Source of the DNA: a bacterium CG2_30_37_16
Lineage (GTDB): Bacteria > Patescibacteriota > CPR2
Reading direction: 5' to 3'
DNA: 38,410 nt
Assembly (NCBI GenBank): GCA_001872945.1
Contig: MNYC01000049.1
Span: 1 to 38,410 of the forward strand
Below are positions 1 to 8,626 of the stretch, in pieces. A program made the position numbers and the translations under genes. Within the stretch, counting starts at the first letter, position 1, and the number at the start of each line of letters is the position of its first letter. The notes below the pieces were generated by a model. That model did no database searches, was not told the origin of the DNA, and was given only the letters and a program-made list of their open reading frames with translations.

Positions 1-1
1 G

Positions 2-193
2 TATAATGACTATATGCCTCCTTACGAGAAACTGAAATCTCTTCCTAATGCCAGCCAGTATTTAAAGGATGGTAACACCTTTGAGGAGTTGGATAAAACA
101 GCCTACCAAGCGAGTGATAATGAGGCCGCCAAAGTAATGCAAAAAGAGAAAGAAAAGTTATTTAAAATAATGAAAAGAAAGGAGAATTTCTAG
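2..193 (+). CDS. C-terminal fragment of unidentified protein, possibly transposase/integrase-like
   Basis: An open frame runs in from the left edge and stops with TAG at 191-193, giving 63 residues. The visible part starts YNDYMPPYEKLKSLP and ends in a lysine/glutamate-rich stretch. The opening weakly resembles the YN-x-x-RPH-x-x-L-x-x-(T)P tail of DDE (rve) transposases, but the RPH residues are not conserved, so this is only a suggestion. The fragment faces the fmt-def-priA operon tail to tail. Nothing else can be said without the upstream sequence. Confidence 0.35.
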   Translation, partial: YNDYMPPYEKLKSLPNASQYLKDGNTFEELDKTAYQASDNEAAKVMQKEKEKLFKIMKRKENF

Positions 194-269
194 TAAGAAT
201 TTTCCTGCACCAAAACACTCCGTTTAGTCCGATTATTGGATTAGAATTGACTTGTTAACAAGGTATTAT

Positions 270-1184
270 TTAAACGTTTAAAATCTTGCCATCTAACCGC
301 TTGTAGCCGTTTGCAAAAGCTGCATGGTCCATTTCTTTTCTGCCGGATGGCTGGATAAGTAAGATCCTTAAATAGTAGTCACTTGCAGAAACAAAAATCT
401 CATTGCATTTTATTGTAATTTGACCAGGTTTGTTTGAAGGAATATTCGACATTTCCGCTTTCTTAATAATTAATTTAAGGTTATCCATGTTAGTAAAACA
501 TGTTGGCCAATTGGCGAAGGCTTTAATTTTAGCGTTAATAAGGTGGGCTTTTTCATTCCAATTAATTAGACCGTCATTTTTAGAAATAATTGATGTCCGG
601 CTTGCCATTTTTTCATTCTGTAATAAGGGCTTAAGTTTTTCAAAATCTTGCATCACTTCTTTTAATAACTTACCGCCATCTACGGCTAATTTGTGACTTA
701 ATGTGGTATAGTTATCATCTGAAGATATTTCTATTTTCGATTGTTTAAATATGGGGCCGGAATCGAGTTTACTCGTAATTTTAATTACCGAATTTCCGGT
801 TACTTTGTCTTCGTTTAGAAGAGTTTGTTGAATAGGCGAAGGGCCGCGATATTTGGGGAGGAGAGAAGGATGTAAATTTAGTGACTCCGAGCGCGGCATT
901 TTTAAAATATCATCAGAAATAATTTGTCCGAAAGCTGCTACCACAAAAAAATCGCAGGGTAACTTTTCCAGCTTTTCTTTATCCGAGTTAATTTTGGGAC
1001 TTTTTATAATTTTTAGGTTGGCATTATTTGCAAAAGTGGCTACCGGATTGGGAGATAAAGTTAAAGATCTTCCTTTGGGCTTGTCCGTCTCCGTAATGAC
1101 AGCCTCAATTTTAAAATCTTTTAGCAAAATTTCTAAAACAGTCTTTGAAAAATCACTAGAACCGAAAAAAATGATAGATTTCAT
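270..1184 (-). CDS. fmt: Methionyl-tRNA formyltransferase
   Basis: This 304-residue protein transfers the formyl group of 10-formyltetrahydrofolate to Met-tRNAi in the cytoplasm, making the initiator tRNA. The N-terminal Rossmann-like formyltransferase domain (about 1-190) contains the folate-binding HPSLLP motif near residues 105-110 followed by YRGPSPIQ, with the catalytic aspartate in LDSGPI near 141. A C-terminal OB-like tRNA-binding domain follows from about 200. Length is normal for the family. It is the last gene of priA-def-fmt, starting one base after the def stop. Pairing with deformylase is the classic arrangement and indicates a working formylation/deformylation cycle. Confidence 0.96.
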   Translation of the reverse strand: MKSIIFFGSSDFSKTVLEILLKDFKIEAVITETDKPKGRSLTLSPNPVATFANNANLKIIKSPKINSDKEKLEKLPCDFFVVAAFGQIISDDILKMPRSESLNLHPSLLPKYRGPSPIQQTLLNEDKVTGNSVIKITSKLDSGPIFKQSKIEISSDDNYTTLSHKLAVDGGKLLKEVMQDFEKLKPLLQNEKMASRTSIISKNDGLINWNEKAHLINAKIKAFANWPTCFTNMDNLKLIIKKAEMSNIPSNKPGQITIKCNEIFVSASDYYLRILLIQPSGRKEMDHAAFANGYKRLDGKILNV

Positions 1185-1185
1185 G

Positions 1186-1707
1186 TTATAGCATCTTCAT
1201 TTGTTTATTAATTAGTGTTCCATCCTTTGACAAGGTGTATATTTTATCTTCGTCTGTAATATAATCTATGAATAAAATTCCATTTAGATGGTCAATCTCA
1301 TGTTGTAAAATTCTGGCCATTAGTCCATCCATGCTTAAGATTAAATTTTCCCCTCTAAGATTTTGAGCACTAACTTTTACTTTTTTAGGCCTCATTACGA
1401 ACCCGTATTTTTGAGGCACGCTCATGCATCCTTCTAGGTCCTCTTCCGCCGTTTTTGACTTTTTTACAATCTTCGGATTAGCAAGGGCAATGTATTCGTC
1501 ATCTTCCTTAAGCACAATTAGTCTTACCGGATAGCCAATTTGAACTGCCGCCAAAGCTACGCCCGCTTCATTTTGATTGCCATAAGATCCAATCGTATCA
1601 GCCATATCCAAAGCAATTTTTTCTATGTCCTTATTAAAAACCTTAATTTCTGAAGATTTGTTTCTTAATGTGTCGTCTGGAATTGTGATAATTTGTTTTT
1701 TTGGCAT
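1186..1707 (-). CDS. def: Peptide deformylase
   Basis: The 173-residue metalloenzyme removes the N-formyl group from nascent proteins. All three family motifs are visible: motif 1 GVALAAVQIG near residues 49-58 (usual form GxGLAAxQ, so the first part is slightly divergent), motif 2 EGCMSVP with the metal-binding cysteine near 94, and motif 3 QHEIDHLNG carrying the HExxH zinc/iron site near 136-140. It lies between priA (2-base gap) and fmt (1-base gap) and is surely co-transcribed with them. The valine in AAVQ, where proline is usual, is the only oddity. Confidence 0.96.
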   Translation of the reverse strand: MPKKQIITIPDDTLRNKSSEIKVFNKDIEKIALDMADTIGSYGNQNEAGVALAAVQIGYPVRLIVLKEDDEYIALANPKIVKKSKTAEEDLEGCMSVPQKYGFVMRPKKVKVSAQNLRGENLILSMDGLMARILQHEIDHLNGILFIDYITDEDKIYTLSKDGTLINKQMKML

Positions 1708-1709
1708 AA

Positions 1710-3671
1710 TTAGTTAAGTAAATTTGTTGGATCAACATCTACAGAACCAGAAACGTTCTTTAAGAAATCCCAATCGGTTTTGGTGTATTTGTCAAATTTT
1801 AATATTAGTATATATCTATATTTATTATTAACTCTGGGAATAAATGACGGTACGGGTCCTTCAACATTGATCCCACTACTTTGCAGATAATTAAAATCTT
1901 TAAGGGCACTTTTGAGTGCAATGTTTTTATCCTCATCATTATATGATATTTTGACAAATTTAGCAAAAGGCGGGTAATTGTGTTTTTTCCTGTTTGAAAC
2001 CTCGAAGTTATAAAAATTTTCAGTATCATATTTGGCGCTTGCTATTATGGCCAAATTGTCCGGACAATAGGTCTGAATAACAACTTCGCCTTCATCTCCC
2101 TTTTTTCTGCCGGCCCTACCTGATACCTGCACCAATAATTGGTGGGTTTTTTCCTCAGCTCTAAAATCCGGCAAATATAATGCATTGTCTGCATTAATGA
2201 CACCTACAAGTGATACGTTGCCGATATCCCATCCTTTAGCGATCATTTGAGTTCCTATTAAGACGTCAATTTTGTGATTTAAAAAATCATGATAGATTTC
2301 CCCATGTGAGCCTCTTTTTGACGTAGAATCTTTATCCATTCTCTTAATTATCGCATCGGGAAATAATTTATTTAGTTCATATTCGATTTTTTGGGTTCCT
2401 TTGCCGTAATATTTTATTGAATAGCTCTTACAAATTAAACATGAGGACGGAATATTTTGAGTAACCCCGCAGTGATGACAAATCAGCTTATTTGAATCGA
2501 GATGGTATGTAAATGGTATGTCGCAAGCGGGGCATTTATAGACCCAACCGCAATCTTTGCATGAAATATATGTTGATGCGCCGCGTCTGTTTAAAAAAAG
2601 CATTATCTGTTTTTTGGAGCCTAAGGCTTCTTCCATTTTTTCTTGAAGAATTGATGAAAATGGGCCATAATTTTTGTTTCGAAATTCATCTTTTAAGTCC
2701 ACGACGGTAATTTTAGGCGGTTTATTTTCGGTTACCCGCTTGGGAAGCTTTAATAATTTATATTTACCGCTGGTAGCTTCGGAATATGTGTCTATGCTTG
2801 GAGTGGCCGAACCCAACACCAAAGTTGATTTTGTTATAGAGGCAATCTTTTCGGCAACTGTTCTGGCATGATAGCAAGGAGCTTGATCCTGCTTAAAGGA
2901 ACTTTCTTGTTCTTCGTCAATAATTATGATTCCCAAATTTTCCAGCGGCGAAAAAATGGCTGATCTGGAGCCAATTACTATCGTTTTCTTACCGGACTGT
3001 AGTTCCTGCCACATTGAGTGTTTTTCAGTTTCTTTAAGGTCGGAATGCCAAAGGGCAACTTTGCCTTGAAATCTGTTCTCGAAATAATTAAATGTTTGGG
3101 GGGTTAAAGAAATTTCCGGTACTAAAACAATGGCTTTCTTGCCCTTCTTTAGCGTTTCGCTAATTAAATGAGCATAAATTTCAGTCTTACCGGAACCGGT
3201 AACTCCAAAAATTAGAAACTTGCTTTGTGTATTACTGTTTAAACTTTCGTTAATTGTGTTAAAAACAGCCGATTGATCCGGAGTAAGTTCTTTTAAATCT
3301 ATAATCTTCTTTTCACCTTTCTTTTTATCGGAAATTGCTCTTCTGTTTTTTGTAAAAAGATTAAGGGGAATAACGGATGATAGCGCAGATCCGTATGAGG
3401 TTATATAATATTCGCTAATGAAATCAATGATTTTAAGTAAATGGTCAGGAACCTTATCGTTTAAGAGAACTTTCTCCAATTTTTTTGTTGTGAAAGGAGG
3501 TTTTGTCTTTGTAACCTCTAGTACCAGGCCGGCAATTTTTTTATTTCTAAACGGAACTAAAACAATTTGTCCGACATTAATTTGACCGAACAGTTCTTTC
3601 GGAATTTCGTAAGTATAAGAACCGCCCGAGCTCTTTATGTTAACACCAACAGCAACTTTAGCAAAAATCAT
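1710..3671 (-). CDS. priA: Primosomal replication-restart helicase PriA
   Basis: PriA (653 residues) recognises stalled forks and reloads the replicative helicase. The N-terminal 3'-end-binding domain (about 1-105) precedes a superfamily 2 helicase core with Walker A GVTGSGKT near 156-163 and the DEEQ box. A zinc-binding insertion follows with paired cysteines (CKDCGWVYKCPAC, CHHCG, CLIC), then motifs ending in QVSGRAGR, which is typical of PriA. Length is somewhat below the roughly 730 of E. coli. It heads the priA-def-fmt operon. A -10 box lies seven bases before the ATG, so the message is probably leaderless. Confidence 0.96.
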   Translation of the reverse strand: MIFAKVAVGVNIKSSGGSYTYEIPKELFGQINVGQIVLVPFRNKKIAGLVLEVTKTKPPFTTKKLEKVLLNDKVPDHLLKIIDFISEYYITSYGSALSSVIPLNLFTKNRRAISDKKKGEKKIIDLKELTPDQSAVFNTINESLNSNTQSKFLIFGVTGSGKTEIYAHLISETLKKGKKAIVLVPEISLTPQTFNYFENRFQGKVALWHSDLKETEKHSMWQELQSGKKTIVIGSRSAIFSPLENLGIIIIDEEQESSFKQDQAPCYHARTVAEKIASITKSTLVLGSATPSIDTYSEATSGKYKLLKLPKRVTENKPPKITVVDLKDEFRNKNYGPFSSILQEKMEEALGSKKQIMLFLNRRGASTYISCKDCGWVYKCPACDIPFTYHLDSNKLICHHCGVTQNIPSSCLICKSYSIKYYGKGTQKIEYELNKLFPDAIIKRMDKDSTSKRGSHGEIYHDFLNHKIDVLIGTQMIAKGWDIGNVSLVGVINADNALYLPDFRAEEKTHQLLVQVSGRAGRKKGDEGEVVIQTYCPDNLAIIASAKYDTENFYNFEVSNRKKHNYPPFAKFVKISYNDEDKNIALKSALKDFNYLQSSGINVEGPVPSFIPRVNNKYRYILILKFDKYTKTDWDFLKNVSGSVDVDPTNLLN

Positions 3672-3677
3672 AGGCTT

Positions 3678-3705
3678 ATTTTAACAGGTTGGCACAATTT
3701 TCCAA
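3678..3705 (-). promoter_or_regulatory. Promoter of priA-def-fmt, leaderless type
   Basis: Read on the minus strand: TTGGAA, 16-base spacer, TAAAAT, with an extended TG one base before the -10. The expected start, seven bases after the -10, is the A of the priA ATG at 3671. No Shine-Dalgarno site fits upstream of the ATG. Confidence 0.65.
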
Positions 3706-3713
3706 GATTAAGC

Positions 3714-3742
3714 TTTACTTTATACCCTTTTTTACCTATTAT
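3714..3742 (+). promoter_or_regulatory. Promoter of secD-secF-crp
   Basis: TTTACT (3714-3719), 17-base spacer, TATTAT (3737-3742). Expected start near 3749, giving a roughly 22-base leader with a weak AGGTAG site before the secD ATG. It is divergent from the priA promoter in a 99-base gap. Confidence 0.5.
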
Positions 3743-3770
3743 TATGGAGATTAAAAATAGGTAGAGTTAC

Positions 3771-5075
3771 ATGAAGAGAAAATGGTTAAAATTGTTTCTT
3801 ATTTTTTTATTGGCCTCAGGCTGCCTTATTGCTGTTGTGCCGAAAAAATATAGAGATAAAACTAGGATCAAATTGCCCAGTGATGTCAAAATTAAGCTCG
3901 GCTTGGATTTGCAGGGAGGCTCTCATATAGCCTATGAAGCTGATTTGGGTAAATACAATGCGGCGAACGATAAAGATAAAGCTATGGAAAGCTTGCGCAA
4001 TGTAATTGACAAAAGAGTCAACGCGTTGGGAATTGCAGAACCCAATATTTACACAACGGCTTTTGGAAATACGAGAAGAATTGTAATTGAGTTACCCGGT
4101 GTTGACGTGAATCAGGCTAAGGATTTAATTGGAAAAACAGCCAATTTAGAGTTTAAAGTTCCTTCTACCGATAGTTCGGCATGGGTAACGTCTAGTCTTA
4201 CCGGGAAAAACTTAAAAAAAGCGAATGTTGTTTTTGACCCGCAAACTAATGCGCCTCAAGTTTCGATTCAGTTTGATTCTGAAGGTGGTAAAATGTTTGC
4301 CGATATGACAAAAGCGAATGTTGGTAAAAATATTGGTATATTTCTTGATGGAGAGCTTGTTTCCGCGCCGACGGTTCAAACAGAAATTGTTGACGGTAAT
4401 GCTGTTATCACCGGCGGTTTTGACTACAAAGAAGCTAATAATTTAAAAATACAATTAAATGCGGGAGCTTTGCCGGTTAACGTCAAGCTTGTTGAAGAAC
4501 GTACGGTAGGAGCTACTTTGGGGCAGGAATCAGTCAAAAAAAGTTTATTTGCCGGTTCTTTAGCTTTGCTGTTCGTTTTCTTATTCATGACAGTTTACTA
4601 TCGTTTGCTGGGCTTCATTGCTTCAATTGCTCTTATAATATATACCTTAATAGTCATAGCCATTTTTAAAGGGGCATTATTTATCTTTCCGCCGGTTACT
4701 CTAACTTTGGCCGGTATAGCAGCATTTATTTTGTCAATTGGAATGGCGGTAGATGCTAATATTTTGATTTTTGAAAGGATGAAGGAAGAATTTAGATCCG
4801 GCAAAGGTTATGCAGCGGCTCTTGAGTCCGGTTTTAAAAGAGCTTGGCCATCTATTAGAGATTCAAACACCTCAACGCTCATTACCAGTGTGATCTTAAT
4901 TGCTTTTGGTACTACCGCAATTAAAGGCTTTGCTTACACGCTACTTATTGGTGTTGGCGTCTCAATGTTCACGGCAATCATAATAACCAGAACGCTTCTT
5001 AAGTCGATAATTAATACCCGTTTTACTAAAATACCAAAGCTGTTTGGGTTTCATGTTTTAGGAGGTGACAAATGA
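3771..5075 (+). CDS. secD: Protein translocase subunit SecD
   Basis: SecD (434 residues) works with SecF to drive late steps of Sec-dependent export using the ion gradient. An N-terminal membrane segment (about 5-24) is followed by the conserved LGLDLQGGSH motif near 44-53 and an extracytoplasmic P1-type region. Five membrane helices follow from about 260, including the conserved SIGMAVDANILIFERMKEE segment with the acidic residue used for ion coupling. The protein is shorter than E. coli SecD (about 615) mainly because P1 is compact, as is usual outside Proteobacteria. Its stop overlaps the secF start by four bases. Confidence 0.95.
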   Translation: MKRKWLKLFLIFLLASGCLIAVVPKKYRDKTRIKLPSDVKIKLGLDLQGGSHIAYEADLGKYNAANDKDKAMESLRNVIDKRVNALGIAEPNIYTTAFGNTRRIVIELPGVDVNQAKDLIGKTANLEFKVPSTDSSAWVTSSLTGKNLKKANVVFDPQTNAPQVSIQFDSEGGKMFADMTKANVGKNIGIFLDGELVSAPTVQTEIVDGNAVITGGFDYKEANNLKIQLNAGALPVNVKLVEERTVGATLGQESVKKSLFAGSLALLFVFLFMTVYYRLLGFIASIALIIYTLIVIAIFKGALFIFPPVTLTLAGIAAFILSIGMAVDANILIFERMKEEFRSGKGYAAALESGFKRAWPSIRDSNTSTLITSVILIAFGTTAIKGFAYTLLIGVGVSMFTAIIITRTLLKSIINTRFTKIPKLFGFHVLGGDK

Positions 5076-5965
5076 ATATCATAGGTAAAAGAAAGTATTT
5101 ATACTTGCTGTCTCTTATAGTAATTATTCCCGGCGTAATTTCTTTATCAATTTGGAAGTTAAAACTTTCAATAGATTTCACGGGTGGTTCAGTAACGGAA
5201 GTATCCGGAACTACTAACCAAGATAAGGTTCGAGCTATCGCCGATAAGAATGGTTATCAAAATATTATAATTGCTGCCTCTGACAAAGTTCTTATTATGA
5301 AGACTAAGGAAATTCCCGATGCAAATCACAGGAAATTTATGGCTGAACTAATTAAAGAAATACCGACTGCTAAGGAAAACCGTTTCGAAAGTGTTGGCCC
5401 GTCAATTTCTAAGACTTTAGAGCGAAATGCTTTTTATACGGTGGCACTCGCTTCAGTCTTTATCGTGATTTTTCTTTCAATGGCTTTTAAAAAGGTTTCA
5501 AAACCATTAAATTCATGGGAATTTGGTTTGATGGCCGTAGTTGCATTGATTCATGACGTAATTGTGGTCGTGGGAATCTTTTCCATGCTTGGCCATTTTT
5601 TCGGTATAGAGATTGATAGCATGTTTATTACGGCTATATTAACCATTATTGGATTTTCGGTTCATGACACCATTGTTGTGTATGATAGAATTAGGGAAAA
5701 GGCTATAAAAGAGGGTGTGGATAATTTTGAACAACTGGTAAACAAAAGTTTGCTTGAGACTCTCACCAGATCAATTAATACTTCATTAACGGTAATTCTA
5801 ACTCTTCTTATTTTATTCTTGTTTGGCGGCGAATCAATTAAAATTTTTGTTCTGGCATTGCTCGTGGGCATAGCTACGGGGACTTATTCATCAATATTTG
5901 TGGCAAGTGCATTACTCGTAGACTCCTTTAAATTGAAAGGTAAATTAAAGACTAAAAATGCTTAA
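5072..5965 (+). CDS. secF: Protein translocase subunit SecF
   Basis: SecF (297 residues) pairs with SecD in the membrane. It shows a first membrane helix, the IDFTGGS motif near residue 30, a small extracytoplasmic domain, and five C-terminal helices carrying TIIGFSVHDTIVVYDRIRE, the signature of SecF TM4. The start ATG overlaps the secD stop (ATGA) and follows a strong GGAGGTGA site at about 5061-5068, showing translational coupling. Its own end overlaps the next gene by eight bases. Confidence 0.95.
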   Translation: MNIIGKRKYLYLLSLIVIIPGVISLSIWKLKLSIDFTGGSVTEVSGTTNQDKVRAIADKNGYQNIIIAASDKVLIMKTKEIPDANHRKFMAELIKEIPTAKENRFESVGPSISKTLERNAFYTVALASVFIVIFLSMAFKKVSKPLNSWEFGLMAVVALIHDVIVVVGIFSMLGHFFGIEIDSMFITAILTIIGFSVHDTIVVYDRIREKAIKEGVDNFEQLVNKSLLETLTRSINTSLTVILTLLILFLFGGESIKIFVLALLVGIATGTYSSIFVASALLVDSFKLKGKLKTKNA

Positions 5966-6632
5966 TAATTTGGATGGATGCGATAAGGGTCAGCTGTATC
6001 ACAACTTAAAGCCGGACGAAATATCGCATGTGCTTTCGAGTTTAATATCTAAAGAATATAAAAAAGGGCAAACAGTTTCTTCTTCGGAAAATGCGCCAGC
6101 TAAAATTTTTATTCTAAAAAAGGGAATGATAGAAATCTCTCAGCTCTCCAAAGAGGGTAAAAAGGTAATCATAGAGATTGTCAGGCCAGGAGGCATATTT
6201 GCAAATACTTCTTTTTCCTTTGAGGAAGATGAGGAATACAGCGACTTTGTTGAAGCGACATTGCCCTCGATTGTTTGTGAAATATCCAAAGATGATTTTA
6301 AAAAACTTGTTTCAAAAATTCCTCAACTGGCTATTAATTATATCAATATCATAGGCTTAAAATTGACAATGTCCGATGTTAGAATTAGGGATTTGGCTTT
6401 GCTGGATATTAAGAGTCGTTTAAAGCATGAATTAACTCACATGGCCAGGACTGTTGGCTTTGATAAGGGTGAATACTATGTTATACGGGGAAAAGTAACT
6501 CACGAGGACCTAGCTTCAATTATTGGAGCTTCAAGGGAGACCGTAACTAAGGCACTTCACAAATTAAAAGATGAGGGCTTTATTGACCACGATAAACTAA
6601 ACAGATTAATAGTAAGAATAAAAAAGATGTAA
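5958..6632 (+). CDS. Crp/Fnr-family transcriptional regulator
   Basis: The protein (224 residues) has an N-terminal cyclic-nucleotide-binding-like beta barrel (about 15-125), a long dimerisation helix (about 125-155) and a C-terminal winged helix with a clear HTH, EDLASIIGASRETVTKALHKL, near 185-205. The phosphate-binding cassette is not canonical: where Crp has an FGE...R(S/T)A pattern, this protein reads GGIFANTSF...EYSDFVEA, without the arginine that holds the cyclic nucleotide phosphate. It also lacks the Fnr N-terminal cysteine cluster. The ligand cannot be predicted. It overlaps secF by eight bases, so it shares the secDF transcript; its targets are unknown. Confidence 0.85.
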   Translation: MLNNLDGCDKGQLYHNLKPDEISHVLSSLISKEYKKGQTVSSSENAPAKIFILKKGMIEISQLSKEGKKVIIEIVRPGGIFANTSFSFEEDEEYSDFVEATLPSIVCEISKDDFKKLVSKIPQLAINYINIIGLKLTMSDVRIRDLALLDIKSRLKHELTHMARTVGFDKGEYYVIRGKVTHEDLASIIGASRETVTKALHKLKDEGFIDHDKLNRLIVRIKKM

Positions 6633-6650
6633 TTTTTGTGATATTTCTCA

Positions 6651-6679
6651 TAGACTAAACTTAATTAATGCCCTATTAT
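6651..6679 (+). promoter_or_regulatory. Possible promoter of the small RNA upstream of recJ
   Basis: TAGACT (6651-6656), 17-base spacer, TATTAT (6674-6679). Start expected near 6686. The -35 is a 4/6 match, so support is moderate. Confidence 0.35.
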
Positions 6680-6685
6680 GATCTT

Positions 6686-6889
6686 AACTAATCTTTACTA
6701 GGGGTTTTAAAAGATCCGTCAAATAAGGATAGAAAGATTCGATCTTCTTGGGCCGTCGTGGCGACTCAGGGGTAGAAAAAAAGTGCTTTTAAGGGGTCTT
6801 AACTAGCTCTTAGGAAGATTGGTATGTAAAAAATATCCGAAAGGAGGGGGCTCAAAGCTTCGGCTGGACTACATGCCGGGGCTTTTTTG
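6686..6889 (+). ncRNA. Candidate structured small RNA, family unknown
   Basis: The 290-base gap between the Crp-like gene and recJ has no convincing reading frame but is rich in complementary segments. CTAATCTT near 6689 can pair with AAGATTGG near 6816. TTTTAAAAG near 6706 can pair with CTTTTAAGG near 6786. Between them lie local hairpins ATCC/GGAT, AAGA-TTCGA-TCTT and GTCG-TGG-CGAC. The region ends in a strong intrinsic terminator. A transcript of about 200 bases fits the size range of 6S-like or other housekeeping RNAs, but I do not recognise the conserved features of 6S, SRP, tmRNA, RNase P or a known riboswitch. Alternatively it could be an attenuated leader of recJ, although recJ has its own promoter downstream of the terminator. 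Confidence 0.45.
6854..6888 (+). terminator. Strong intrinsic terminator
   Basis: AAAGCTTCGGC and GCCGGGGCTTT form an 11-bp stem (two G-U pairs) around a 10-base loop, and the right arm runs into TTTTTT. It ends the preceding transcript just before the recJ promoter. Confidence 0.85.
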
Positions 6890-6890
6890 T

Positions 6891-6919
6891 TTGATAAAAA
6901 AAATATTAATGGTTATACT
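6891..6919 (+). promoter_or_regulatory. Promoter of recJ-rel, leaderless type
   Basis: TTGATA (6891-6896), exactly 17 bases, TATACT (6914-6919). The expected start is 6926, the A of the recJ ATG. It begins immediately after the T-run of the upstream terminator. Confidence 0.7.
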
Positions 6920-6925
6920 TACGAT

Positions 6926-8626
6926 ATGCAAAAAATAAAAGCGAAAAAATGGATAGTAAAGCTGAGGCCTTCCATAAACAAGTTAGCTAAAAAATACGAT
7001 GAAATTACCGCAATGCTTCTGTATAACAGAGGAATCGAGTTAGAGGAGCTTGCACAAGAGTTTTTAGATCCTGATTTCTATAATATACCCAATCCCATGA
7101 TTATTCCCGGTATGAAAAAAGGAACAGCTAGAATTATTCAGGCAATAGATAAAAAGGAAAAAATTTGTATTTATGGCGACTACGATGTGGATGGTGTAAC
7201 GGCAACAGCGCTTCTTATGAGTTTGTTTTCTAAAATAGGGATGGAAGTCGAATATTATATCCCATCTCGTATTGATGAAGGCTACGGCTTGAGTAAAAAA
7301 GTAATTCAAGAATTGGCAAAGAGCGGGGTCAACCTAATTATTACTGTTGATTGCGGTATCACAGCAGTTGATGAGGTTGGGGAGGCTAATTCTCTAGGTA
7401 TAGATGTTGTTATAACCGATCATCACGAACCTCCAGCAAAGCTTCCACAAGCAGTTTCCATTATTCATCCGGCGCTAAAGGGTAGTAAATACCCAACGAA
7501 AAATTTAGCCGGCGTGGGTGTTGCTTATAAGTTCGCCCAAGCTATTATGGAACAAATTAATTATTCAAAAAAGGTTGAGTTTTTAAAGTGGTCGCTTGAC
7601 TTAGTTGCTTTGGGAACGGTAGCAGATTTAGTGCCCTTACTTGGCGAAAATAGGGTGCTCGTTTATTACGGTTTAGTCGTTTTATCGAAGACAAATAGAA
7701 TCGGACTAAGGAAATTGTTTGAAGTTTCTTCAATTGACCCCATGGAGATGGACAGTTATAAAATTGCATTTCAACTAGCGCCAAGGATAAACGCTGCCGG
7801 AAGACTTTCTCACGCAAAAGAAGGATTAGAGCTTCTTTTAACGGATGACGAAGAAAGAGCAAAAGTATTAGCGGAGCATTTGTCAAAGCTAAATAGCGAG
7901 AGGCAGAAAAAAACTGAAAAAATTTTAATGGAGGCTTTTGGCAAAATTGATAATTTACCCGAAGACATGAAATTTATTGTATTACATTCGCCATTATGGT
8001 CCAGCGGAATTATTGGAATAGTCGCATCAAAAATTGTTGAGGCTTATGCTAGGCCGGTAATATTGCTTGAGGAAAACGGAGATGTATTTCATGGCTCCGG
8101 CAGGTCTATAGCAACCGTTGACCTATATAAAATATTGTCCAAATTGGAATCTCATTTTGTAAATTTCGGCGGTCATAAAATGGCAGCAGGAGTAACAATA
8201 AATAAAGCAAATTACGAAAATTTTCTTGAGCAACTGCATAAAATATGCAGCCAATCGATTAATAACGAAGACTTGGTTAATTTGGTTAAGATTGAGGCCC
8301 AGATAAACTTCAATCAAATTGATTATTCATTGCTTAAGACGATAGATAAGTTTAAACCCTTTGGAAATGAAAATCCGGCTCCAATTTTTATGACCGAAAA
8401 ACTGTTTGTAAAATATTTTGATTTAGTCGGTAAAAATAAGAACCACATTAAGCTATCATTGGTTGATGAATCAGGACTATCTTTTCATGCTATTGGTTTT
8501 GGCATGGGCGACGTCGAAATATCGTCCGGGGACGTAGTGGATATTGCATACAAACTCCATTTAAATGAATGGAACAATATGAAAAATATCGATTTAGTTA
8601 TTGAAGACATATGTGTAAAGAAATAG
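6926..8626 (+). CDS. recJ: Single-stranded-DNA-specific exonuclease RecJ
   Basis: RecJ degrades single-stranded DNA 5'-3' in recombination and repair. The DHH-family motifs are present in order: YGDYDVDGVTA, TVDCGI, ITDHHEPP and a conserved histidine in SIIHPALKG. The DHHA1 part has SSGIIGIVASKI and the GGHKMAAG motif, followed by a C-terminal OB fold. The ORF track begins at a TTG (6887) inside the T-run of the terminator; I prefer the ATG at 6926 because the promoter places the transcript start exactly there and the family homology begins nearby (QKIKAKKW). This gives 566 residues, normal for RecJ. Its 3' end overlaps the next gene by 16 bases. Confidence 0.93.
   Translation: MQKIKAKKWIVKLRPSINKLAKKYDEITAMLLYNRGIELEELAQEFLDPDFYNIPNPMIIPGMKKGTARIIQAIDKKEKICIYGDYDVDGVTATALLMSLFSKIGMEVEYYIPSRIDEGYGLSKKVIQELAKSGVNLIITVDCGITAVDEVGEANSLGIDVVITDHHEPPAKLPQAVSIIHPALKGSKYPTKNLAGVGVAYKFAQAIMEQINYSKKVEFLKWSLDLVALGTVADLVPLLGENRVLVYYGLVVLSKTNRIGLRKLFEVSSIDPMEMDSYKIAFQLAPRINAAGRLSHAKEGLELLLTDDEERAKVLAEHLSKLNSERQKKTEKILMEAFGKIDNLPEDMKFIVLHSPLWSSGIIGIVASKIVEAYARPVILLEENGDVFHGSGRSIATVDLYKILSKLESHFVNFGGHKMAAGVTINKANYENFLEQLHKICSQSINNEDLVNLVKIEAQINFNQIDYSLLKTIDKFKPFGNENPAPIFMTEKLFVKYFDLVGKNKNHIKLSLVDESGLSFHAIGFGMGDVEISSGDVVDIAYKLHLNEWNNMKNIDLVIEDICVKK

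Noticed and set aside
430-1191. Plus-strand ORFs opposite fmt, and similar antisense ORFs throughout
   Set aside because: They are shadows of well-supported genes on the other strand, without motifs.
6887-6925. TTG start of recJ given by the ORF track
   Set aside because: It lies in the T-run of a strong terminator and upstream of the promoter; the ATG at 6926 fits better.
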